Source: an uncultured Pelagibacteraceae bacterium (GTDB lineage Bacteria > Pseudomonadota > Alphaproteobacteria > Pelagibacterales > Pelagibacteraceae). Taken from it: a DNA stretch of 64,000 bases. Position 1 is the first letter of the stretch; every line of letters starts with the position of its first letter. Under the pieces are notes generated by a model. The model made no database searches. It had not been told where the DNA came from and was given only the letters and a program-made list of their open reading frames with translations. This document shows, piece after piece, positions 20,078-26,864 of the stretch. The position numbers were made by a program, and so were the translations under genes. Location: NCBI GenBank assembly GCA_902538445.1, contig CACBFE010000001.1, positions 62,001 to 126,000 of the forward strand. The letters run 5' to 3'.

Positions 20078-20602
20078 TTATTTTTTCTTTTTTTTATTTT
20101 CTGCTTCAAATATCGCTGCTTTTGTTAAAATGCTTCTTTTCAACTCTTCAACAATTTTTGAATTTTTTTGTAGAAAAGTTGTGCACGACTGACTAGTTAA
20201 ACATTTTTTTTTGTGAACAATAATCTTAAGGCTGTCACTTCTTACTTCATTAGACAAAAAACGTACAGAGATTTTAATAGACTCATTTGATTTTGCATTA
20301 TCAGAATACCAATCTGAAACTATAACGCCTCCAGAATAATCAACAGTACTTAAAGGTAGAAAGTCTAATAATTCTAATGAGGCTCGCCACATGGGATTGG
20401 AAGAACTAAACTCAAATGTGGTTTTCCCTCCTTTGATAATACCACTAAGCCCGGCCCCTCTGCCTTCTTCTACATTTTTTTTAGCTCTCTCCTGGGCATT
20501 AACAGGATTATTTCTTGCATCTCCGAACTTATTTCCACAAGCAGAAAATAAAAAGATTAGGCCCAAAAGCCCGCAAATTATGATTTTATTTGAATTGAAC
20601 AT
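20078..20602 (-). CDS. DUF3576 family lipoprotein, function unknown
   Basis: A 174-residue protein with an N-terminal hydrophobic segment ending in FLFSACGNKFGDAR, consistent with a lipoprotein signal peptide. The body (SSNPMWRASLELLDFLPLSTVDYSGGVIVSDWYS) matches the alphaproteobacterial DUF3576 family, commonly found next to leuS. A Lys-rich tail ends the protein. Function is unknown; the leuS-lptE-holA context suggests the cell envelope but does not prove it. Confidence 0.82.
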   Translation of the reverse strand: MFNSNKIIICGLLGLIFLFSACGNKFGDARNNPVNAQERAKKNVEEGRGAGLSGIIKGGKTTFEFSSSNPMWRASLELLDFLPLSTVDYSGGVIVSDWYSDNAKSNESIKISVRFLSNEVRSDSLKIIVHKKKCLTSQSCTTFLQKNSKIVEELKRSILTKAAIFEAENKKKKK

Positions 20603-20828
20603 TTAATTTTAAACAATTAACACCTAAGTATTCATATTACTAACAATTAGATAAAATTAGGCCTAAAAAAGCTCTTTTTTTATTGATTTTATTGAATAAT
20701 AAAGGTGTTGTTATTTTACAACACAAGCCAAAAATACGCATAAAATAACAAAAATAGATAGAAAAGATAGATTGAAGGCAATAATTGTTATTCAAGTTAA
20801 ATTTTAACTTAATAACAAAAGGAAAAAT
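20603..20828. promoter_or_regulatory. long intergenic leader and promoter region of the porin gene
   Basis: The longest non-coding stretch in the window. It holds a palindrome GTGTTGT-N6-ACAACAC at 20705-20724, tandem GATAG elements near 20755-20772, a long hairpin at 20785-20818, and a possible promoter (TTTACA at 20715-20720 with TAAAAT at 20741-20746, spacing 20, longer than ideal). The DUF3576 promoter must also lie in the left part. No small ORF is supported. Confidence 0.5.
20785..20818 (+). promoter_or_regulatory. 15-bp stem-loop in the porin 5' leader
   Basis: TTGTTATT-C-AAGTTAA pairs with TTAACTT-AATAACAA around a three-base ATT loop with one bulged C. The stem ends right at the purine-rich ribosome binding site (AAAAGGA, 20817-20823) and ten bases before the ATG. 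Stems at the 5' end of porin mRNAs, such as ompA, are known to stabilise the message; that role is inferred here. Confidence 0.65.
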
Positions 20829-21908
20829 ATGAAAAACATAATCAAATCTTTAATCGTTATGTTATCTTCAGTTTCTTTATTCGCGTCAGCTAACGCAGGT
20901 GAATTAAGTGTATCTGGTACAGCAAAAGCCACTTACAACATTCTAAGCGGAAAAACTAACGTAGGAAAAGGACTTGGTGTAACAAACGAATTAAATTTTA
21001 CTGCATCTGGTGAGTTAGACAATGGTTACACATGGTCTTACTCTATGGAGTTAGATCCTAATGGTGTTTCAGCTGGAACAACAGCTGCTGCACAATCAGG
21101 CGCAGAGAACGATGATACTAAATTAACACTTGGAACTCCTTACGGAACTTTCGGTGTATTTATATCTGAAGGTGGATTAGACGTAGAAGATGCGGCTTCT
21201 CAATCAGCTTACGCAAGACCAACTGATATGGGTGACCCTTCATCAACATCTGACAACTTTACAATCGATTCTTACAACAACGTGCAGTACCACACACCTG
21301 CAGACTTGTTACCTTTCGGAACAACATTCAAAGTTGCATACGCTCCAAACATAGCTGATGTAGCTGCTGGTGCTTCTGGAAATAACGCTGGTGCTGTGAA
21401 TACAATAGCAACTACTAATACAACAGGTAATAACGCAACGGAGATGCAAGTTAAAACTGCTCCGATTGACGGTTTAGCACTTGGTGCTTCTTACTTTGAA
21501 TTTGATGGTAGTGGTTTAGCTAAGTCTGACCAAGAAGGTGAATCTGGTGCATACTACGCAACATATGCAACTGGTCCAGTTTCTATCGGTTATTCAAAAG
21601 CTTACAAAGCTCCATTCATAGTAAATGGTGGTTACGCAACTACAACTAACGTTGACTACTATGACCAAACTAACTACTCGATAGCTTTCGTAGCTAGCGA
21701 TGATTTAACTGTGTCATACGAAAGAGAAACGTCAGAAGCAAACTATGTAAACGACAGTTCAGTAGAGCAAGAGTCTTCTGCTGTACAGGTTGCTTACACA
21801 ATGGGTGGTATGACAGTAGCATTATCTCATGGATCACATGATAATAATAATTACACTGATGGTGCTAACCAAGACCAAACATTATTTGCTGTAACTATGG
21901 CGTTCTAA
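20829..21908 (+). CDS. outer-membrane porin
   Basis: A 359-residue beta-barrel protein. It has a cleavable signal peptide ending SLFASANA|GE, alternating beta-strand patterns and Gly/Asp/Asn/Thr-rich loops. The C-terminal strand ends in Phe (FAVTMAF), the usual BAM recognition signature. It resembles general porins of alphaproteobacteria. Base composition is richer in C/G than neighbours, as common for highly expressed genes. It has its own leader and a strong terminator, so it is probably monocistronic and abundant. Confidence 0.92.
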   Translation: MKNIIKSLIVMLSSVSLFASANAGELSVSGTAKATYNILSGKTNVGKGLGVTNELNFTASGELDNGYTWSYSMELDPNGVSAGTTAAAQSGAENDDTKLTLGTPYGTFGVFISEGGLDVEDAASQSAYARPTDMGDPSSTSDNFTIDSYNNVQYHTPADLLPFGTTFKVAYAPNIADVAAGASGNNAGAVNTIATTNTTGNNATEMQVKTAPIDGLALGASYFEFDGSGLAKSDQEGESGAYYATYATGPVSIGYSKAYKAPFIVNGGYATTTNVDYYDQTNYSIAFVASDDLTVSYERETSEANYVNDSSVEQESSAVQVAYTMGGMTVALSHGSHDNNNYTDGANQDQTLFAVTMAF

Positions 21909-21926
21909 TTAGTTAGATAGTAAATA

Positions 21927-22499
21927 TTATAAAAGCCGGCTAAATATTTTAGCCGGCTTTTTTTTTACCTCTGATAAAAGGGCAAAACCCTCACCGAATA
22001 CATTTTTAAGTTGATTTAAATTGCTATTTTTAATTCCTCCTAAAGGAACTATTTTTTTTGAAAATTTCGATAAATTGTTAAATTTTACAATACCTAAAAA
22101 GGGGGCTTGTTTATCGTAATTTACCATAAAAAGTTTGGATAATAATATAGAACTACAACCTTGTTTGATCTTAAATTGAATTTCTTTAAAATTATGAGCT
22201 GAACCTATAATTTCAAAATTTGATTTTTTATAGTTTAAGAACTTTAAGTCCTTAATATAGGCAGACAAATAAATACCATCAGAATTTAAATAAATTGCCA
22301 ACTTAAAATTATTAGCTACGAAAAATTTTATCGATTTTAATTTACACTTTTGCCTAAAACTTAATAAATCTTTTAAATTATCTATTTTACTTTTGTTTCT
22401 GTAAATTATAGAAAACTTATTACGAATTTTTATGTTTTTTAAATCAATATCTTTGATAGTTTCAATTAATAAAAAATATTTATTTTTATTTATGAACAT
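21927..22499 (-). CDS. ThiE/TenI-like barrel protein, function unassigned
   Basis: A 190-residue protein resembling the C-terminal half of thiamine-phosphate synthase/TenI barrels: IGSAHNFKEI near residue 98, GCSSILLSKLF near 114, and VPLGGIKNSNLNQL near 150. The N-terminal region is diverged and the pyrimidine-binding Gln/Lys motif of true ThiE is not obvious. It may have lost synthase activity. Its last codons lie within the porin terminator. Its start codon directly abuts that of the divergent PLP-homeostasis gene. Confidence 0.6.
   Translation of the reverse strand: MFINKNKYFLLIETIKDIDLKNIKIRNKFSIIYRNKSKIDNLKDLLSFRQKCKLKSIKFFVANNFKLAIYLNSDGIYLSAYIKDLKFLNYKKSNFEIIGSAHNFKEIQFKIKQGCSSILLSKLFMVNYDKQAPFLGIVKFNNLSKFSKKIVPLGGIKNSNLNQLKNVFGEGFALLSEVKKKPAKIFSRLL
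21931..21967. terminator. rho-independent terminator after the porin
   Basis: AGCCGGCTAAA (21934-21944) pairs with TTTAGCCGGCT (21948-21958) around a three-base loop and is followed by a run of T. An A-run on the left makes it workable in both directions. On the minus strand the same bases encode the last residues of the ThiE-like protein. Confidence 0.93.
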
Positions 22500-23150
22500 A
22501 TGAGCTCAATAGTTGAAAGATTTAAAAAAATACAATTAAATATTACTTCTTTAAAGCTGGATAAACCAGTTAATATTATTGCAGTGAGTAAAACATTTCC
22601 TTTGGATTACATTCAACCTTTAATAGATCACGGTCACATTCATTTTGGAGAAAATAAAGTTCAAGAGGCTTTTTCAAAATGGTCAGAACATAAAAAAAGT
22701 AATCAAAAAACAAAATTACACATGATTGGAAAGTTACAAAGCAATAAAGCAAAAGATGCTGTAAAATTATTTGACTATATTCATTCTCTTGATAATCAAA
22801 AATTAGCTGATGTTTTAGCTAAGCAACAAAAAAAAATAAGTAAATCACTTAACTATTTTATCCAGGTAAATATTGGAAATGAAATTCAAAAATCGGGTAT
22901 ACCAGTGAATGAATTAGATGCTTTTTATAATTATTGTGTTAATGAAATCGACTTAAAAGTAATAGGGCTCATGGTGATACCACCAAATGATAATAATACC
23001 GAAAAATATTTTAAATCTATGAATGAATTAAATAAATCACTTGCTCTTGAAAATTTAAGTATGGGTATGTCCGCGGACTATACAACAGCTTTAAAGTACG
23101 GGTCAAATTTTGTGAGGATCGGAAGTTCTATTTTCGGCTCTCGATCATAA
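22500..23150 (+). CDS. YggS/PLPBP-family pyridoxal-phosphate homeostasis protein
   Basis: A 216-residue single-domain PLP-binding barrel. Signatures are IIAVSKTFPLDYIQPLID with the PLP lysine near residue 30, HFGENKVQEA, HMIGKLQSNKAKDA and the phosphate-binding C-terminal GMSADYTTALKYGSNFVRIG. Family members buffer intracellular PLP and affect amino-acid pools. The ATG at 22500 follows the opposite-strand CAT with no spacer. The 3' end overlaps the convergent transpeptidase-like gene by 23 bases. Confidence 0.94.
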   Translation: MSSIVERFKKIQLNITSLKLDKPVNIIAVSKTFPLDYIQPLIDHGHIHFGENKVQEAFSKWSEHKKSNQKTKLHMIGKLQSNKAKDAVKLFDYIHSLDNQKLADVLAKQQKKISKSLNYFIQVNIGNEIQKSGIPVNELDAFYNYCVNEIDLKVIGLMVIPPNDNNTEKYFKSMNELNKSLALENLSMGMSADYTTALKYGSNFVRIGSSIFGSRS

Positions 23151-23628
23151 CTTTGGTATTTTTTTTAATCTCTTTAACGATTTTAAGAAGATCTCTCTTT
23201 TGAATTGCAACACATCCTTCAGTTTTTTTAAAATTTTTTTTTGAAACATGAATAAATATTGCACTACCTTTGTTTTTTTTTATTGGTCTCATATTGTAAT
23301 TTAGAACAAGAATAATGTCGTATATATTTTCTTTTTTAAAAAGTTTTTCATGTTTATAATTGGATGGTAATTTTATTAATTTATTATAGTTTCTTGATCT
23401 TGGATCATCACACCATCCCATATTTTTCTTAATTTTAATTATCTTCATTTCTGACTGTATTTTTTTAATCCTATCTTTCCTGTAAAGGATGTACTTTACC
23501 TTGTATTTCCCTCGTGGTGTTATTAAGTCACCTTCTTTTTTTTTACTTCCAATTCCCTTTTTACCTATAGCGCATTTTGCTTTATAATTTTTAAAAGTAA
23601 GGTATTTTTGATTAATAAAAATATGCAT
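23128..23628 (-). CDS. YkuD-fold L,D-transpeptidase-like protein
   Basis: A 166-residue protein with the YkuD catalytic pattern: His near 127 (IFIHVS) and the nucleophile Cys near 139 in KKTEGCVAIQ. The N-terminal GKKGIGSKKKEGDLITPRG segment matches the COG3786-type family. YkuD enzymes form 3-3 or lipoprotein cross-links in peptidoglycan. No signal peptide is visible, so export or an alternative role is unresolved. Its start overlaps the divergent winged-helix gene start (ATGCAT). Confidence 0.8.
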   Translation of the reverse strand: MHIFINQKYLTFKNYKAKCAIGKKGIGSKKKEGDLITPRGKYKVKYILYRKDRIKKIQSEMKIIKIKKNMGWCDDPRSRNYNKLIKLPSNYKHEKLFKKENIYDIILVLNYNMRPIKKNKGSAIFIHVSKKNFKKTEGCVAIQKRDLLKIVKEIKKNTKVMIESRK

Positions 23629-24228
23629 AAGTTAAATGTTTTAATTTTAGGCTCATCATCATTTATTAATACTTTAAATGAACTTAAAACTCATTTAAAG
23701 TTTAATCCTTTATCAGCAGGATCGAAGAATTATCATGACGCTATTTTATTCCAGGATGAGGTTTTAAAAGACAAAAAGCAAAATAATATAATTATGAATA
23801 GTAGCGCAATTAAAATCTGTGTTTCCAAAAAAAAGGAGAAATTAAGTATTTATGACAGCAGTGTTGAATTGCCGTCAACATTAAAGGAAATAAATTCAGT
23901 TGTAGAAAATATTGCAGCAAAAAAAAAATTTAGTAAAAATTCTTCGATAGAAATTAAAGGTTATTTATTAGATAAAAATGAAAAGAAACTATCTAAGTTT
24001 CAAAATCATATAATTCTTACAGAAAAAGAAATCCAATTATTAGAACTATTTTTAAAAAGTAGGAAGCCTGTTACAAAAAATGAGATACTTTCCTCTGTTT
24101 GGAAGTACGTTGCGGAGACTGATACTCATACCGTTGAGACTCATATTTATAGATTAAGGAAAAAAATAAGTGATAAGTTTATGGACGAAAAATTTATAAT
24201 CAATAATAAGAACGGTTACTCTTTGTGA
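23623..24228 (+). CDS. OmpR/PhoB-type winged-helix protein with degenerate receiver-like N-terminus
   Basis: The C-terminal ~80 residues form a transcriptional-regulator winged helix: LTEKEIQLLELFLKSRKPV, then ILSSVWKYVAETDTHTVETH and IYRLRKKI. The N-terminal ~110 residues look like a decayed receiver domain (NVLILGSSSFINTLNELK); I cannot see the acidic pocket or the phospho-Asp. ATG 23623 is preferred; an in-frame TTG at 23608 adds five residues. No sensor kinase is adjacent. The stop overlaps the GTG of the arfA-like gene. Confidence 0.78.
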   Translation: MHKLNVLILGSSSFINTLNELKTHLKFNPLSAGSKNYHDAILFQDEVLKDKKQNNIIMNSSAIKICVSKKKEKLSIYDSSVELPSTLKEINSVVENIAAKKKFSKNSSIEIKGYLLDKNEKKLSKFQNHIILTEKEIQLLELFLKSRKPVTKNEILSSVWKYVAETDTHTVETHIYRLRKKISDKFMDEKFIINNKNGYSL

Positions 24229-24332
24229 AAAAGAGGAATAAGTTTGCAAAAGATCTTTTTACAGCGAAGTATAGAAAAAGAGTTGTAAAACCAAAAAAAG
24301 GTAAAGGAAGTTTTAAAAGAAGAAAAAAATAA
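24225..24332 (+). CDS. arfA: ArfA-type alternative ribosome-rescue factor, 35 residues
   Basis: A very short basic ORF starting at GTG 24225, overlapping the previous TGA. The core YRKRVVKPKKGKGSFKRRKK aligns with the E. coli ArfA segment [20 protein letters not shown], the part that enters the empty mRNA channel; an FAKDLF segment precedes it. ArfA rescues ribosomes stalled on non-stop mRNA by recruiting RF2. Unlike E. coli arfA, this gene has a normal stop codon and lacks the C-terminal hydrophobic tail. It ends exactly where the convergent kinase gene ends. Confidence 0.85.
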   Translation: MKKRNKFAKDLFTAKYRKRVVKPKKGKGSFKRRKK

Positions 24333-25265
24333 TTAACTATTCAGTCTCGCACCAATAATTTGAATTACTTTAGAAGACATATTTGTTCCAATCTCTAAAC
24401 TTTCTTTAGTAGATTTATTGTTAATTAAGCCGTGTAAAAAGCCACCAGCAAATAAATCTCCTGCACCTGTTAAATCTTTTATTTGGAGATTCTCTTTTGC
24501 AGAACATTCCTCAATTTCATTTTTATTTATTGCGATTGCACCTTTTTCTCCACGCGTAATAATAATTAATTTCTTTGTTTCTTTTGCAAAACTAATAACA
24601 TCATCGAATTTTTTGACATCAATTAAAGACATTATTTCTTGCTCATTTGTAAATGTGATATCTAATTTATTTTTAACTAATCCTAAAAAATTTGGTTTAT
24701 GTCTCTCTACACAGAACAAATCTGATAATGACATTGCAACTTTATTTGCATTACTTATAGCTTTTTCGAACGCTTTCTTTGGTTCACCTTCATCCCAAAG
24801 ATAACCTTCTAAAAACAAGATTTCACTATTCTTTACCGCACTCTTATCAATATCGTTTTCATTAATTTTACCTGCAGTACCAAGAAAAGTTACCATTGTT
24901 CTTTCAGAGTCAGGCGTAATTAATATTAAACAAGTTCCCGTTGGAATTATCTCTTTTTTCTTTGAATAAAAGAACTGTACATTTTCTTTTTTCAATCCTT
25001 CTTCATACTTATTACCTAAATCATCATCGCTGACCTTCCCTATAAAGCCAACTTTATTTCCAAGTTGCGCGAGACCTACTATTGAGTTTGCTACCGATCC
25101 ACCAGAGACGGTTTCTTCTATTTTAAGTGTAGATAATAATTTTTTAAATTCAGTTTCATCTACAAGCTTCATTGTACTTTTTGTCAGTTTATTTTGAGTG
25201 ATAAAATTTTCTTCAACTTTACAAATTACATCAACGATAGCGTTGCCGATTCCTAAGATTTTCAT
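24333..25265 (-). CDS. PfkB-family kinase, adenosine-kinase-like
   Basis: A 310-residue ribokinase-fold sugar/nucleoside kinase. It has the N-terminal GIGNAIVDVICKV, the GGSVANSIVGLAQLG segment near residue 55, and PfkB signature 2, DLTGAGDLFAGGFLHGL, near 270 with the catalytic Asp. The overall pattern fits the adenosine kinase group, but substrate is not proven. It is the last gene of the minus-strand run that starts at grpE and lies one base from nth. Confidence 0.85.
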   Translation of the reverse strand: MKILGIGNAIVDVICKVEENFITQNKLTKSTMKLVDETEFKKLLSTLKIEETVSGGSVANSIVGLAQLGNKVGFIGKVSDDDLGNKYEEGLKKENVQFFYSKKKEIIPTGTCLILITPDSERTMVTFLGTAGKINENDIDKSAVKNSEILFLEGYLWDEGEPKKAFEKAISNANKVAMSLSDLFCVERHKPNFLGLVKNKLDITFTNEQEIMSLIDVKKFDDVISFAKETKKLIIITRGEKGAIAINKNEIEECSAKENLQIKDLTGAGDLFAGGFLHGLINNKSTKESLEIGTNMSSKVIQIIGARLNS

Positions 25266-25919
25266 TTAAGCTTTTTTTGTCTTAATAGGTTTTTTTCTAT
25301 TGGGATAACAGTTTTTGCAAATTTTACAAGATATTCCATAACAATCTCTAGCCTTACAATATTCCCTGCCATACCAAATTATTTGGAGATGAAGTCTGTT
25401 CCAGTATTTTTTTGGAAAGACTGCTTTTAAATCTTTTTCGGTTTGCACAACATTTTTGCCATTCGTTAAACCCCATCTTTGAGCTAATCTATGAATATGA
25501 GTGTCTACTGGAAAAGCAGGAAAACCAAAACCTTGAGACATTACAACACTAGCAGTTTTGTGACCTACGCCAGGCAACTGCTCTAATTCTTCATAAGTGC
25601 TTGGTACTTTCCCTTTATATTTTTCAACTAAGGTTTTAGATAAATAAAATATACTTTTAGCTTTTACTCTAAATATTCCTATTCTTTTTATTAATCGCTC
25701 AATTTTTCTTCTTCCAAGTTTTACAAAATGAGTTGGTTTATTATATTTTGGGTAAATATCTTTTGTAACATTATTAACATTCACATCTGTACATTGTGCA
25801 GAGAGTAATACAGAAACTAAAAGAGTAAAAGTATTTTTGTAATTTAGTGGTATAGGAACTCTAGGATACGTTTTGTTTAATATCCTTAAAATAATTTTAG
25901 CTTTTTGTTTTTTGTTCAC
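25266..25919 (-). CDS. nth: endonuclease III
   Basis: Base-excision-repair glycosylase/AP lyase for oxidised pyrimidines. The helix-hairpin-helix LEQLPGVGHKTASVVM supplies the catalytic Lys, and the catalytic Asp is in PVDTHIHRLAQRWGL. The C-terminal cluster region has five Cys (CKARDCYGISCKICKNC) whose spacing is not the classical C-X6-C-X2-C-X5-C. The start codon overlaps the dapB stop by four bases. Confidence 0.93.
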   Translation of the reverse strand: MNKKQKAKIILRILNKTYPRVPIPLNYKNTFTLLVSVLLSAQCTDVNVNNVTKDIYPKYNKPTHFVKLGRRKIERLIKRIGIFRVKAKSIFYLSKTLVEKYKGKVPSTYEELEQLPGVGHKTASVVMSQGFGFPAFPVDTHIHRLAQRWGLTNGKNVVQTEKDLKAVFPKKYWNRLHLQIIWYGREYCKARDCYGISCKICKNCYPNRKKPIKTKKA

Positions 25920-26692
25920 TTAAAGTTAAGAAGGTCTCTCATGGAATAAAGACCTGCTTTTTTAGACATTAACCAAGTTGCAGCGGTTAATGCACCTTCT
26001 GAATATAAAGCTCTATCGAAAGACTCGTGGTTAAGTTTTATAATTTCTTTTCCACTAGAAAATCTTACTTCATGTTCACCAATCACCTCACCTTTACGAA
26101 TAGAATTAAAATTAATTTTTCTCGCGTAAGGAAATGATCTTTTATTTAAATATTTTCTACCAATTAAATTGTAAAAATTTTTATTTTTCCCATCGGCTAT
26201 TCCTCTACCTAACATCAGAGCTGTGCCTGACGGATAATCAATTTTATGTTTATGATGTACTTCATAGATCTTACTTAAAAAATTATTTCCAAGAGATTTG
26301 GAAGCAATTTCAGTTAAATACATAAGTAAATTTACTCCTAAACTCATATTACCTGCTTTAAGTATAGGAATTTTTCTAGAGTATTGTTTTATTAAATTTT
26401 CCTCTTTTTTCGAAAAACCCGTTGTTCCAATAACAACTCTTTTTTTTAATTTAGATGCAATTTTTAATATTTCTAATGTACATTTAGGAACAGTAAAGTC
26501 TATTATCACATTTGATTTTTTAAATGCATCAACGCTATTTTTAAAAGGCTTTATCCCTGCAATCTTTTTATTTATTACTCTATTTTCTGTTAGAGAAACT
26601 AATTTAAAATTTTTATTTTTTTTTGAGGATTTAATGAGTTGTTGACCCATTCTTCCCATACATCCAGAAATAGATAAATTTATTTTTCTCAT
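25916..26692 (-). CDS. dapB: 4-hydroxy-tetrahydrodipicolinate reductase
   Basis: NAD(P)H-dependent reductase of the lysine/meso-diaminopimelate pathway. The nucleotide motif SGCMGRMGQQL is at the N-terminus, IDFTVPKCTLE near residue 70, and the catalytic EVHHKHKIDYPSGTALMLG near 145 with the His and Lys residues intact. Its ATG overlaps the stop of the small membrane protein (ATGA), so translation is probably coupled to the dnaK-dnaJ transcript. Confidence 0.96.
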   Translation of the reverse strand: MRKINLSISGCMGRMGQQLIKSSKKNKNFKLVSLTENRVINKKIAGIKPFKNSVDAFKKSNVIIDFTVPKCTLEILKIASKLKKRVVIGTTGFSKKEENLIKQYSRKIPILKAGNMSLGVNLLMYLTEIASKSLGNNFLSKIYEVHHKHKIDYPSGTALMLGRGIADGKNKNFYNLIGRKYLNKRSFPYARKINFNSIRKGEVIGEHEVRFSSGKEIIKLNHESFDRALYSEGALTAATWLMSKKAGLYSMRDLLNFK

Positions 26693-26859
26693 AAACTAAT
26701 AAAATAAATGATTATAATAATAACCAGCGTAATTATAGCCCAAATAGATAAATTTCTTAAAAATTCTTTTAATTTATAATTTGTAGAAAGAAAACTAGGT
26801 AAGATTAAAATTAGCACTGCAATAAGAAAAATTGCAGACATTATTTGATCAGTGCTCAT
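26689..26859 (-). CDS. 56-residue membrane protein between dnaJ and dapB
   Basis: An uncatalogued short ORF that fills the gap between dnaJ and dapB. It starts with ATG at 26859, five bases after the dnaJ stop, and ends with a TGA overlapping the dapB ATG. It predicts two membrane spans (IMSAIFLIAVLILILPSFL and WAIITLVIIIIIYFISL) joined by a short polar loop containing NYKLKEFLRNLS. The exact fit between flanking genes and the Arg/Lys-containing loop argue for a real gene. I do not recognise a family or function. Confidence 0.7.
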   Translation of the reverse strand: MSTDQIMSAIFLIAVLILILPSFLSTNYKLKEFLRNLSIWAIITLVIIIIIYFISL

Positions 26860-26864
26860 TTAGT

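Noticed and set aside
26693..26864. Treating the dnaJ-dapB gap as non-coding
   Set aside because: An open frame with a start and stop that fit both neighbours and two clear membrane spans fills it.
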